From positions 1 through 64,000 of the forward strand of contig NZ_PYIX02000005.1 of NCBI RefSeq assembly GCF_003024515.2: a stretch of DNA of 64,000 nt. The letters are read 5' to 3'. The translations under genes and the position numbers were made by a program. Source of the stretch: Acinetobacter sichuanensis (GTDB lineage: Bacteria > Pseudomonadota > Gammaproteobacteria > Pseudomonadales > Moraxellaceae). Shown here one piece after another: positions 55,857 through 64,000 of this stretch (position 1 is the first letter of the stretch; every line of letters begins with the position of its first letter). A model generated the notes under the pieces. That model saw nothing but the letters and a program-made list of their open reading frames with translations. It was not told the DNA's origin and made no database searches.

Positions 55857-58715
55857 TTACAGTCCTAAATAAAACTTCTCAATAAATCGCTGGGTTTTAG
55901 ACAGAAGGTCATTCAAAATACCATCTCGCTTAAATAGACCTAATTTGTAATTAGGCAATTCTGAAATTTCTTCTTTACGTGGCATACGTTTAGTAAATTC
56001 ATATTGCTTTAAAACACTTTTCATGACATCAGGTTTTAAATTTTCTTGCTCACAAAGCTGTTGATAGGCGTTTTCTTTTTCTACATCCCAGAATTGAGCA
56101 AAAGCCTGTTGTACACTTTGCCCGTTGATCATTTTTGGTACATTCTGCTCTATAAACTTTTTAATCAATTCTTGTTTGTTGTGCAAACTTACTTCACCAC
56201 CTAAGAGATCATAAATTTGTGCCTCATATTGCTGACGTTGGGTCGCATTTTTTGCATTTACCACCATTTGCAATAGGTTCAGGATGTAGCCGACATTCAC
56301 CCGATCACTATGTAATAGCTCCAGTTGAAAGTCGACTTCGCTTAAAACAGAGACTTTATCTTTTTGGGTTGAAGTTTTGACTTCACGACAAAGATCTGCA
56401 TATTTAGATGCAAAATTAGCAAACGCTTGTTTATCGAGTTGGGTTTGATCTTGGTCATACTCAATAAAGGTTTCAAGTTGAGCGTTGTAGCGCATGACTT
56501 CACGAAAGGCTTTAATAAAAGCGAGTTGATCGTCTTCTGTCAGTAAATCATCTACAGCTTGGTAGTCACTGCTTAATGCTAAAAGCTTTTCTACAGCAAG
56601 GTCATAATCTTTTTTAATTTCCTCAAAAGCAGGAATAAGCACGATTTTTTTGGCTTCTTTATTCGAAAAAAGTGCCAATGCTTCATCTGTGGCTTGTTTC
56701 AAATTACGAAAGCATAAGATATTACCAAAAGGTTTATCTGCATTTAGAACACGATTGGTACGTGAAAAGGCTTGAATTAAACCATGATATTTAAGGTTTT
56801 TATCAACATACAGCGTGTTTAAATATTTAGAGTCAAAGCCTGTTAAAAACATATTGACCACAAGCAAAATATCTATTTTTTGATCTTTGACTTTTTGTGC
56901 AATATCTCGGTAATAAGCATAGAACTGATCGCCTGAGTTAAAATTGGTCTTAAATTGCGTATTGTACTGTGCAATATAACGATCTAATTTATCGCGGCTA
57001 GACACATTAACTTGTGTGGGAATATCAGTAGATTCCTCATCAATTAAACCATTTTGCCCATCGCTATTGACCGCCTCATTGGCGCCGTAAGAGAAAATAG
57101 TGGCAATAGTCAAAGGGGTATATGCTGTATTTTCTGCTTGTCGTTCTGCCTGTATTTTTTCAAAAATATCATAGTACTGTGTCAACATGTCGACAGAGCT
57201 GACACAAAACATGGCTGTAAACTTGCGTTGTTTGGTTTTGATGTTGTGATGATCGACAATATAGTTGGCAATCATATTTAAACGTTGAGGATTGTCGTAT
57301 AACTCTTGGGTATTAATCGCTTCAACATCTTCGTTGGTCTGCATACCTTTGGCTGTGAACTTGCCTCTATAGTCGATTTGGAACTGTAGAACGTTACGGT
57401 CACGGATGGCATCGACAATAACATATTTATGCAAACAGTCATCAAAAAGGTGATCAGTTGTAAGCTTTAACCCAGCTTTAGATTGGCTATTTTCTTCAAA
57501 AATTGGCGTACCTGTAAAGCCAAACATTTGAGCATTTTTAAAGAATTTTTTAATGTTGCGATGAGTTTCACCAAACTGACTACGATGACATTCATCAAAA
57601 ATAAACACCACTTTTTTATCTTGTAGATACTGAATATGTTTGGCATAACGATCTGTACTGATCGCTTTATTCAGTTTCTGAATGGTGGTAACAATCAATT
57701 TGTCATGGCGTTGGTCAAGCTGATCCACCAAAGTTTTGGTATTGGTGGTGCTATCGACACTGTCTTTTTTAAAGGCATTAAATTCGCGTGATGTTTGTGT
57801 ATCGAGATCATTACGATCTACGACAAAAAGAACTTTTTCGACATCAGGCATTTGCATGATGATTTGACTGGCTTTAAACGATGTTAAGGTTTTTCCTGAA
57901 CCTGTGGTATGCCAGATATAACCATTTCTTTGACTATTTTGTACGTGTGCAACAATTTTTTGCACAGCATAAATTTGATAGGGACGTAATACCATTAATG
58001 CAGGTGGATTGGCTGTTTCTAAAAGCACCATATATTGAGTCATCATTTGGGTAATGTGACTGGGTGTTAAAAATACCTGTGCAAAATCGACCACTTCATT
58101 GATGGGTTTATTGTCTATCCCTGCCCAAGGGAAAGTAAATTCAATATTTTTTGTGCCATTTGAATAATAACGAGTATTCACGCCGTTACTAATGACAAAG
58201 AGTTGGATAAACTGAAATAAGCCTTGTCCTGAAGCATAAGCTTCACGGCTATAACGTTGGGTTTGATGAAATGCTTCACCAATTTCCATGCCACGGCGTT
58301 TAAGCTCAATTTGGACTAAAGGTAAGCCATTGACCAAGAGAGTGACATCAAAACGGCTTGTACGTCCATTTGTCGCTTTATGATCGACAGTGATTTGATT
58401 ACTGACTTGATAAATATTGTGTTGTGGCTGTTCTGATAAAAAATAGATATGTTTGCTTGAACCATCATCAAATTTAACAGGAAATTTGTCTCGTAGTTTT
58501 TGTGCGCGTTCAAATATAGTGCCACTGTTTAAGTGGCTAATGACTTGCTTCCATTCAGCATTTGATAGGGGAGGCAATGCATTGGCACGTTCAATTTGTG
58601 CTTTTAAGTTTGACAGTAAAGCGGCTTCATCTTTAATGGTGATATTGGCATAGCCCAAGCCATTGAGCTGTGCAATAAGTTCATTTTCAAGTTGTGCTTC
58701 GCTTTGTATAGTCAT
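55857..58715 (-). CDS. hsdR: Type I restriction endonuclease subunit R
   Basis: 952 residues. The motor and nuclease subunit of a type I restriction-modification complex. N-terminal nuclease: Asp123 and E137-L-K139. Helicase: Walker A TGSGKT (271-276), DECH box (374-377) and later motifs (FTGTP, NMFLTGFDSKYLNTLYVDK). The C-terminal part is helical for contact with HsdM. No hsdM or hsdS lies in the window, so it depends on genes further right or is an orphan. A GIY-YIG gene lies 81 bp upstream. Confidence 0.94.
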   Translation of the reverse strand: MTIQSEAQLENELIAQLNGLGYANITIKDEAALLSNLKAQIERANALPPLSNAEWKQVISHLNSGTIFERAQKLRDKFPVKFDDGSSKHIYFLSEQPQHNIYQVSNQITVDHKATNGRTSRFDVTLLVNGLPLVQIELKRRGMEIGEAFHQTQRYSREAYASGQGLFQFIQLFVISNGVNTRYYSNGTKNIEFTFPWAGIDNKPINEVVDFAQVFLTPSHITQMMTQYMVLLETANPPALMVLRPYQIYAVQKIVAHVQNSQRNGYIWHTTGSGKTLTSFKASQIIMQMPDVEKVLFVVDRNDLDTQTSREFNAFKKDSVDSTTNTKTLVDQLDQRHDKLIVTTIQKLNKAISTDRYAKHIQYLQDKKVVFIFDECHRSQFGETHRNIKKFFKNAQMFGFTGTPIFEENSQSKAGLKLTTDHLFDDCLHKYVIVDAIRDRNVLQFQIDYRGKFTAKGMQTNEDVEAINTQELYDNPQRLNMIANYIVDHHNIKTKQRKFTAMFCVSSVDMLTQYYDIFEKIQAERQAENTAYTPLTIATIFSYGANEAVNSDGQNGLIDEESTDIPTQVNVSSRDKLDRYIAQYNTQFKTNFNSGDQFYAYYRDIAQKVKDQKIDILLVVNMFLTGFDSKYLNTLYVDKNLKYHGLIQAFSRTNRVLNADKPFGNILCFRNLKQATDEALALFSNKEAKKIVLIPAFEEIKKDYDLAVEKLLALSSDYQAVDDLLTEDDQLAFIKAFREVMRYNAQLETFIEYDQDQTQLDKQAFANFASKYADLCREVKTSTQKDKVSVLSEVDFQLELLHSDRVNVGYILNLLQMVVNAKNATQRQQYEAQIYDLLGGEVSLHNKQELIKKFIEQNVPKMINGQSVQQAFAQFWDVEKENAYQQLCEQENLKPDVMKSVLKQYEFTKRMPRKEEISELPNYKLGLFKRDGILNDLLSKTQRFIEKFYLGL

Positions 58716-58796
58716 GATTTCCCTATGATTTAAAAATTACTCAATTGTAGGTTTAAATGTTACATAAAACATGTTTATTGTCGTTTCATAAAAAAC

Positions 58797-59708
58797 TTAA
58801 ATATCATCAACTTGGTTTTGTTGCCATTCTTCATAAGTATAATTCGTACCTACTTGTTTCCATTCTTTTCGACCATTACTTGCTCTACCTAAAATTACTG
58901 CACTAGCGGCAGAAGGGCTTGAGAATAAATAATCTTGATTAAATGTAAATGCATTAGAATCAATAACATTAGACTCAAATAGTTGAGGACGCAAATTTTT
59001 AGTATACGTGTGCTTCAAATTTGTTACTGCTTTACGTACTTGGGAGCCTGCTAGTACATAAAACTCACCATCAATGATTTTTGCTTTAGCATTAATATCT
59101 TTTGCAGTTAAATAAAAGTCAGTATTTTCAGAGAATTCAATTTGAGAAGTATGGTGGTTTAGGGAATTAGACATACTTGGATGTTTTACTTCTTTTAGAA
59201 ATTCATAACCTAAAACAGGTAATACGACCTGAATTTGTTCTATGAAATATTCCATATCTGCAATATCTGATTCAGGTAGTCGTGCATAGCTATGAGCAGT
59301 ACCATTTTCGAGCTGACATTGACCATTTGTTTTGGCTATATTCATAAGACGACTTTCTAAATATTTGATATGAGCCTTAGTGATATTTTGATCTTTACCA
59401 GTAACGATACAAACTTTTTCCCAAAAATCTTTGCCACCTGATTCTTCAGTGCGATTATGCTGTTTTAATCGGTTAGCGATATCATCTGATTCACCAATAT
59501 AAACTTTTGGGTACATAGGGTTTTCAGGATCAAAGCTCACTAGAAAATAAATTCCAGTTCTAGAGCATTCTTCACGTTTAATGAGTTCAGCGAGTTTAGT
59601 TCGAGGGGCAGATAAAACATGACCAGTCCAATTAATAATTTCGGCAGTTAAAATGCCATTGGGTAAACCATCCGTTAAGAACATTTTTATACTTTTGCCA
59701 TGAGCCAT
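58797..59708 (-). CDS. GIY-YIG nuclease family protein with DUF4357 domain
   Basis: 303 residues. GIYFLV and VYIGES mark the GIY-YIG core at about residues 51-72, with RLKQHN giving the catalytic-Arg helix; the C-terminal VILGRASNGRKEW is the DUF4357 signature. Such genes commonly accompany type I restriction loci. Same strand as hsdR. The role is not established. Confidence 0.85.
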   Translation of the reverse strand: MAHGKSIKMFLTDGLPNGILTAEIINWTGHVLSAPRTKLAELIKREECSRTGIYFLVSFDPENPMYPKVYIGESDDIANRLKQHNRTEESGGKDFWEKVCIVTGKDQNITKAHIKYLESRLMNIAKTNGQCQLENGTAHSYARLPESDIADMEYFIEQIQVVLPVLGYEFLKEVKHPSMSNSLNHHTSQIEFSENTDFYLTAKDINAKAKIIDGEFYVLAGSQVRKAVTNLKHTYTKNLRPQLFESNVIDSNAFTFNQDYLFSSPSAASAVILGRASNGRKEWKQVGTNYTYEEWQQNQVDDI

Positions 59709-59904
59709 ATTCTCCCCCTGATGAATGATTTAAAATTAAGTAATTTATATTGCTAAGAATATCAAAAAAATGATCTCTTATAGCTAATAAAACTATGCTT
59801 TTAAGACTAGATCACTAAGATTTTGAAAAAGTTTTTTCATTGCTTGTATTATGATATTTTTTGATATTAGAATTTCTTTAAATAATGAAAACTTATAGTA
59901 AAAT

Positions 59905-60075
59905 ATGATGAAAAACCTCAATAAAATTTCTGCCCAAGAATACTTACAGAGAATGATCTACAGTTCGGAATCTGATCTTGAAATTTTTCCCATTTTTAAA
60001 ATGTATTTTTCTCTTGAGTTCAAGAGACTTTTATTGGATGTTTACATTTTAGTTAGAAAGGAAAAAGCTCGGTAA
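59905..60075 (+). CDS. Small basic ORF, doubtful
   Basis: 56 codons from the ATG at 59905 (second ATG next to it). The product NLNKISAQEYLQRMIY...RLLLDVYILVRKEKAR has a protein-like composition but no ribosome site, and runs against all neighbours. It fills part of the 393-bp gap between the GIY-YIG gene and the next exported protein. Confidence 0.3.
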   Translation: MMKNLNKISAQEYLQRMIYSSESDLEIFPIFKMYFSLEFKRLLLDVYILVRKEKAR

Positions 60076-60101
60076 AAAACTATTAAATAGTGAGTTATAA
60101 T

Positions 60102-60485
60102 TTAATTACAGTAATGCTTATAAACACTATAAGGACCATTATATTCAGATGTAATTTTGATAACATCTCCAATAAAGTCAGGGGTCATATCATTACCAGA
60201 TTCACTACCAGCCCAAACAGCATGAAGAAATTTAGCCGTTTTAGTTTTACAATTAATCTGTAATCTAATTTTATAGCCATAACTATCTTCACTATATTTC
60301 TCTAAAGTTGTTGCGGTCACAATACCATTAGCTTTTTTTAAAGACCTTGTTTCTACATAAATAGAAGGATATTCTTCTGGTCCATCATCATAATCACTTT
60401 CAAAAATAAGTTTATAATCATTAAGAGCATTGGTTGCTGTACTCATAAGGAAAAGTGATAACGAAGCTATTAAAATTCTTTTCAT
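60102..60485 (-). CDS. Exported hypothetical protein, adhesin-E-like
   Basis: 127 residues with a signal peptide (cut near TNA|LNDYK). The mature part, with a paired Cys at INCKTK and a C-terminal HYC, has the strand layout of small periplasmic surface-adhesin-E-like domains. AT-rich coding sequence. One of four exported small proteins on this side of the att site. Function unknown. Confidence 0.65.
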   Translation of the reverse strand: MKRILIASLSLFLMSTATNALNDYKLIFESDYDDGPEEYPSIYVETRSLKKANGIVTATTLEKYSEDSYGYKIRLQINCKTKTAKFLHAVWAGSESGNDMTPDFIGDVIKITSEYNGPYSVYKHYCN

Positions 60486-60609
60486 TAAATATAAATACCT
60501 GATGTAAAAAGGAATAGCCCCTACTCTAAGTAAGGAATTTTTGATTTGTATAAAGTCTTTTAAAATTGTGATAATGATTTTATTTAAAAATTTATATCAC
60601 AAGATGCCC

Positions 60610-61344
60610 TTATTTTTTACAATATTTTTTACTAAATTCTGCTTTAGAAATTAGTTTTTTACTATTTAAAAGTGAAGCATATTGTTTCCAAGTAATATTT
60701 AAGGCTTGTTCCAAGCCAGCAGTAACTGCATTAGACATATTATCCTCTGTATTATATATATTATTTTCTTTGGAAATATTCCACTTTTCTACAAAATTTT
60801 GATAAGAATTGCTGCATATATTAGATTTTATGTTTTGTGCTGATGTTACTTGCATGAGTTTAACAATCCCATTTTTATACTCATATGAATATTTAGCAGT
60901 CTTTGAAATATCAGGGTTTGAGCAACTAAATTTAATAGATATATTATCTTTTGAGCTATAAATACATGAAAAACCATCATGATATGAAAATAATTCTGGC
61001 ATTTCGGTATATTTATAGTGACTAGTTTTTAACTCTCCATTGGGTAGTACTCTATGAAAAATAGGAGGATTTGGATATTTTCCAACTACATCTTCAATTA
61101 TGATAATTTCATTTACTATTTTATGTATTTCAGAAATACGATCTATATTAATTTTAGATTTCTTAATATTATTCTCATATGAATATACATTTTTACTATC
61201 GCCAAAATATTTAATGTATTTACTCTTATCAATAATGTAAATTACATTATCATCTATGTTTTTTGGTTGAATTTGAATAGCATAGCTCTCAAAGACTAAA
61301 CTACTAAAAATTAACATTAAAAGTATATGTGCTTTATATAACAT
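60610..61344 (-). CDS. Exported hypothetical protein
   Basis: 244 residues. The N-terminus MLYKAHILLMLIFSSLVFESYA is a signal peptide. The mature protein is rich in Lys, Ile, Asn and Tyr, with Cys at FSCIYSS, KFSCSNP, SNICSNS and YCKK near the end, suggesting two disulfides. Family not recognised. Very AT-rich, which fits acquired DNA. Confidence 0.65.
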   Translation of the reverse strand: MLYKAHILLMLIFSSLVFESYAIQIQPKNIDDNVIYIIDKSKYIKYFGDSKNVYSYENNIKKSKINIDRISEIHKIVNEIIIIEDVVGKYPNPPIFHRVLPNGELKTSHYKYTEMPELFSYHDGFSCIYSSKDNISIKFSCSNPDISKTAKYSYEYKNGIVKLMQVTSAQNIKSNICSNSYQNFVEKWNISKENNIYNTEDNMSNAVTAGLEQALNITWKQYASLLNSKKLISKAEFSKKYCKK

Positions 61345-61512
61345 TTTAAATTATCCTTTGATTGAAATTTATTTTACATATGAGGTTTATTTATATTTCA
61401 CTGAATCAACAAAACATAAAACTTTCGTTGTGTGATGTGCTGTAGTTGTGAATCAGAAGCATACCTTATCGATTGACTGATGGTTTTGTGTGCGTTATTA
61501 AATTTAAATGAC

Positions 61513-61971
61513 TCACTCATAAGTCTTGCATTTTACTGTTTTAACAGGTGTCACATTTTTTGCCGAAATTAAAGTCGTATAGTCAAAACCTTCGGATTCG
61601 ATAAAGAATAGATCATAGTTTTTAATCGTAATTGTTGCCTTACCTTCATAAGTGCAATAGCCCTTTTTAATGCTATCGGGTAATTTAAAGGTTTTTCGAG
61701 CTTGTTCAAAATTATGAAAGCAGAAATAGGCACTACGTTCATCGCCTTTTGGGCGTGGAATTAGTGATGCTGATTTTTTATCAGGCGTAAAACAAATATT
61801 ATCACCTAAATAATCCACATATTCAGGGTCTAATTCACGAAAGTACGTGCCTGTTAAGGCTACTTGCCCTTGATAATGTTTAAAATCACTGCCCGTTTTT
61901 TGATATTTAAAAGGCTGTGCCTGCGCCAGCATAGGCAAAAGTAGCATGCTGATGATCAATAACTTTTTCAT
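61513..61971 (-). CDS. Exported hypothetical protein
   Basis: 152 residues, signal peptide MKKLLIISMLLLPMLAQA then QPFKYQ. Four Cys (NICF, YFCF, GYCT, VKCK) probably form two disulfides. Less AT-rich than its neighbours and with a good ribosome site (GAGGAAAAATC). Family not recognised. It follows the next gene on the same strand by 59 bp. Confidence 0.68.
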   Translation of the reverse strand: MKKLLIISMLLLPMLAQAQPFKYQKTGSDFKHYQGQVALTGTYFRELDPEYVDYLGDNICFTPDKKSASLIPRPKGDERSAYFCFHNFEQARKTFKLPDSIKKGYCTYEGKATITIKNYDLFFIESEGFDYTTLISAKNVTPVKTVKCKTYE

Positions 61972-62030
61972 GATTTTTCCTCATTTTTATTTTGCGTGGA
62001 CATGAATCAACATTCACGCCACAATTTAAA

Positions 62031-62420
62031 TTAATAATTTTCGCAATAATGTCCAAATATATCTTTCGATAAGTCAGATATTTGTTTGTCTTTATAGTCA
62101 TAGTTGATGATAGCATCACATTCTAAAATCGGTAAACTGCTGTCATCAATTGGTTTTAAGCGCAGTTTGACCGTGTAAGCATGTGATTCACCTTCATCAC
62201 TGTCATATTTGAGATTGTCATGGCGTAATACACGATAACGGGCATCGGAGTCATTGTCTGCACTGACCCAAAAAATGGTATTGGGAATATAGTTTTTAAC
62301 CGCTTGAAGCCCCACAGGAATGGTTTTAGGTGAGTAGGAATTGCCTGCTTGTGCATGTGACATACACAGTACACTCGACAGAATGAATCCCATACTTAAA
62401 ACTTTACTTAAAGGCTTCAT
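62031..62420 (-). CDS. Exported hypothetical protein, adhesin-E-like
   Basis: 129 residues with a signal peptide (cut after HAQA). The mature part resembles the protein at 60102 in length, in the pattern Y-x-V-K-L-R-L ... E-C-D and in the final H-Y-C-E/N, so the two may be distant paralogues. Probably periplasmic. Likely co-transcribed with 61513-61971. Confidence 0.65.
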   Translation of the reverse strand: MKPLSKVLSMGFILSSVLCMSHAQAGNSYSPKTIPVGLQAVKNYIPNTIFWVSADNDSDARYRVLRHDNLKYDSDEGESHAYTVKLRLKPIDDSSLPILECDAIINYDYKDKQISDLSKDIFGHYCENY

Positions 62421-62503
62421 GTTTTTTCCGTTGTTTATTATGGCTTAAGTGTTAAAGCGCTTATTTTATATCTTTGAAGATAATACAAAATAAGCATTTG
62501 GTC

Positions 62504-62736
62504 TTAAACAAACATTTGTTGTAACAAGCCTTTTTTCCACTGTTTAGCCTGTTCAATTTGCTGAGCTACGACTTCAATTTTTTGGTCAATGGCTGATAAA
62601 AAATAATAGTGTTTGTACCATCATCAAATTTGATAGCAAAGCGGCTTCATCTTTAATGGTGACATTGGCATAGCCCAATCCATTGAGCTGTGCAATAAGT
62701 CCATTTTTTAAGTTGTACTTCGCTTTGTACTGTCAT
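62504..62736 (-). pseudogene. Deletion scar: hsdR 5' fragments fused to an hsdS 3' end
   Basis: Minus strand: 62736-62628 matches the start of the intact hsdR (58 of 60 bases over 62641-62700 against 58621-58680), then jumps ~130 bp ahead within hsdR (62630-62593 against 58434-58475), then switches at TTTTTTATCAG into an HsdS tail that translates as FLSAIDQKIEVVAQQIEQ and ends GLLQQMFV-stop at 62504. A one-base insertion near the start shifts the frame, so no HsdR product is possible. It records the loss of a second type I locus. Confidence 0.75.
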
Positions 62737-62808
62737 GATTTTATTATAATAATCTATAGCTTATATAACTTGTTGCGAAATAATAAATCTAATTTTACAA
62801 ATTTTGAT

Positions 62809-63267
62809 TTAACAACCACTTCTATAGAGGTGATATAAAAACTCAACTTCACCAAAGAGTTTTAAGCTTTCTACATGTTCTGGTTCAAAATACTGAAATA
62901 ACTCTTCATCTCTTAGTATTTTTTTTCTTTTTTCTTCATCCGATTTATCACTTGAAAGATTATTCATAAATAATTCTACAGAAAATGGATAATTTTCTTC
63001 ATCTTCGATAAGAATTTTGTTCCATTCAAGAAAAAAACTTGCAATACCAATGGGATTTTTATTTTCTATATGGTTAGTACAATTGAAATTAAATACAGAT
63101 AATTGAGGATAATCTGAAAATTCAACTCTTAAAACTAATATTCCTTCTGGGCTAAACTTAATTGAAAAAATATTTGGGTCGATTAATCGATTAAAATGTA
63201 GTTTAAATAAATCAAGAGTTTCAACACCTTCAAATTGAAAGTCTAACAATAATTTTTTATTTAACAC
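62809..63267 (-). CDS. Hypothetical cytoplasmic protein
   Basis: 152 residues from the GTG at 63267, which has GGAG five bases upstream (a TTG at 63303 would add 12). Acidic, alpha/beta, no signal peptide; text such as LLLDFQFEGVETLDLFKLHF and ELFMNNLSSDKSDEEKRKK. Its size and place beside a nuclease gene would suit an immunity or accessory protein, but I see no family match. Confidence 0.6.
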   Translation of the reverse strand: MLNKKLLLDFQFEGVETLDLFKLHFNRLIDPNIFSIKFSPEGILVLRVEFSDYPQLSVFNFNCTNHIENKNPIGIASFFLEWNKILIEDEENYPFSVELFMNNLSSDKSDEEKRKKILRDEELFQYFEPEHVESLKLFGEVEFLYHLYRSGC

Positions 63268-63404
63268 AGTAACTCCTTTTTTAAATATTTTATTTTCTAC
63301 CAATTTAAACTAATGGCAGATCCAATTCTAAAAAACCTTATTAGATGATCATAAAGGGATTACTTCCAGTATCATCAGATAAGTCCCATAAATTCGTTTA
63401 AGTT

Positions 63405-63497
63405 TTACTCAAATAAAGTTTGAATCTCTCGTTCTAAGCGCAAAGGTTGTTCAAAAAGTTCAACTAAGTTATTTGTTTGAGTTTGATCAAGTTGCAT
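63405..63497 (-). CDS. Short ORF, possible gene remnant
   Basis: 30 codons, MQLDQTQTNNLVELFEQP... ending LEREIQTLFE. The composition looks like the C-terminus of a larger protein. It starts 16 bp after the HNH gene ends. Too short to assign. Confidence 0.25.
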   Translation of the reverse strand: MQLDQTQTNNLVELFEQPLRLEREIQTLFE

Positions 63498-63513
63498 TAA
63501 AATTTCCGAGTCT

Positions 63514-64000
63514 TTATTCTTCAAAAGTTTGTCTAAGTGGATTATTTAAAGAAACACTGTATAAAAGTTTTAATCTTTTTATATTCATTGGAATACCATT
63601 TTCGGTTTTATGGAGCATGGCATGACAATTCGGGCAAACAGGGCGTAAATCTTCTTTAGGATTTACTTCATACTCTTTGCCAATCGTATATAACGGCTCG
63701 ATATGATGTACATGAATAAAATCTTTAGCAAATGCCCCATATGTATGTTCAAAGCTCATACCACAGACATAGCAACGATTTCCATAAATGGCGATACACT
63801 CAGCTCTAGCTTTGGGACATCTTTCATAGCCATTTACAGTGACGGTTATTTTTTTGCCTTCAGAAAATTTGGGACTATTAACACCTGCTTCATCTGGATA
63901 ATCTGTTTCTATCGTTTCTCCAGCGAACTTACTTGCAATATACTCCAAGAAAATTCGAATCGGATCATCTTGAGCTTTATCTCGGTCTGTACGACGCCCC
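63514..64000 (-). CDS. HNH endonuclease, 5' end beyond the window
   Basis: At least 162 residues; the frame is open to the right edge, so the N-terminus is missing (a TTG at 63948 is not needed as a start). The HNH fold is clear: CYVCG knuckle, HVHHIEPL with the catalytic His, then EDLRPVCPNCHAMLH with the second Cys pair, as in McrA-type and other restriction HNH nucleases. Likely part of the defence cargo of the proposed element. Confidence 0.82.
   Translation of the reverse strand, partial: GRRTDRDKAQDDPIRIFLEYIASKFAGETIETDYPDEAGVNSPKFSEGKKITVTVNGYERCPKARAECIAIYGNRCYVCGMSFEHTYGAFAKDFIHVHHIEPLYTIGKEYEVNPKEDLRPVCPNCHAMLHKTENGIPMNIKRLKLLYSVSLNNPLRQTFEE

Overview
The window looks like a chromosomal segment of an Acinetobacter species. 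The base composition is AT-rich. Porins of the Omp33-36 family, an intrinsic-type OXA class D beta-lactamase, the crc-pyrE head-to-head pair and the uvrA / MFS / ssb neighbourhood all fit Moraxellaceae. I cannot name the species from sequence reading alone.

Layout. Positions 1-9000 are mostly housekeeping: guaB (GMP synthesis), a tight glmM-pdxH-recJ cluster, two small Omp33-36-like porins and prfB with its programmed +1 frameshift. Positions 9000-19800 hold an ArsR-type regulator with an old yellow enzyme, a membrane diguanylate cyclase, an HSL-type esterase, a DUF2147 protein, an ArsC-like protein, a probable Rsm-type regulatory RNA, crc and pyrE, and a pirin / OsmC / hydrolase group. Positions 20000-30300 hold acetate sensing and uptake (a CrbS/MxtR-like transporter-kinase hybrid divergent from yjcH-actP), a BCCT choline-type transporter and the Omp33-36 porin. 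Positions 30300-34800 are a looser region with a long regulatory intergenic stretch, blaOXA, an aromatic-acid MFS transporter and an AbiJ-like defence gene. Positions 34860-44900 run from uvrA to ssb with small membrane and metabolic genes. Positions 44900-48300 form a D-alanine catabolic locus (Rid, alanine racemase, DadA, divergent Lrp-type regulator). Positions 48400-54600 hold ahpC, a LysR / YcaC / pirin group and an FAD oxidoreductase-methyltransferase pair.

Right of tRNA-Thr (54652-54727) the character changes. At 55635-55652 there is an 18-nt copy of a tRNA 3' end, followed in the tRNA direction by its own terminator, with no tRNA body. I read this as one attachment end of an integrated element filling the rest of the window. 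The element carries a type I restriction HsdR without HsdM or HsdS, a GIY-YIG/DUF4357 protein, four small exported proteins, a scar in which pieces of a second hsdR and an hsdS are fused, and an HNH nuclease cut by the window edge.

The most interesting items are the GGA-rich candidate CsrA-sponge RNA beside crc, the tRNA remnant with the hsdR/hsdS deletion scar, the blaOXA upstream region with an NtrC-like site and possible small RNAs on both sides, the three Lrp-type boxes spaced exactly 32 bp apart, and a Fur-box-controlled CxxC protein of unknown function.
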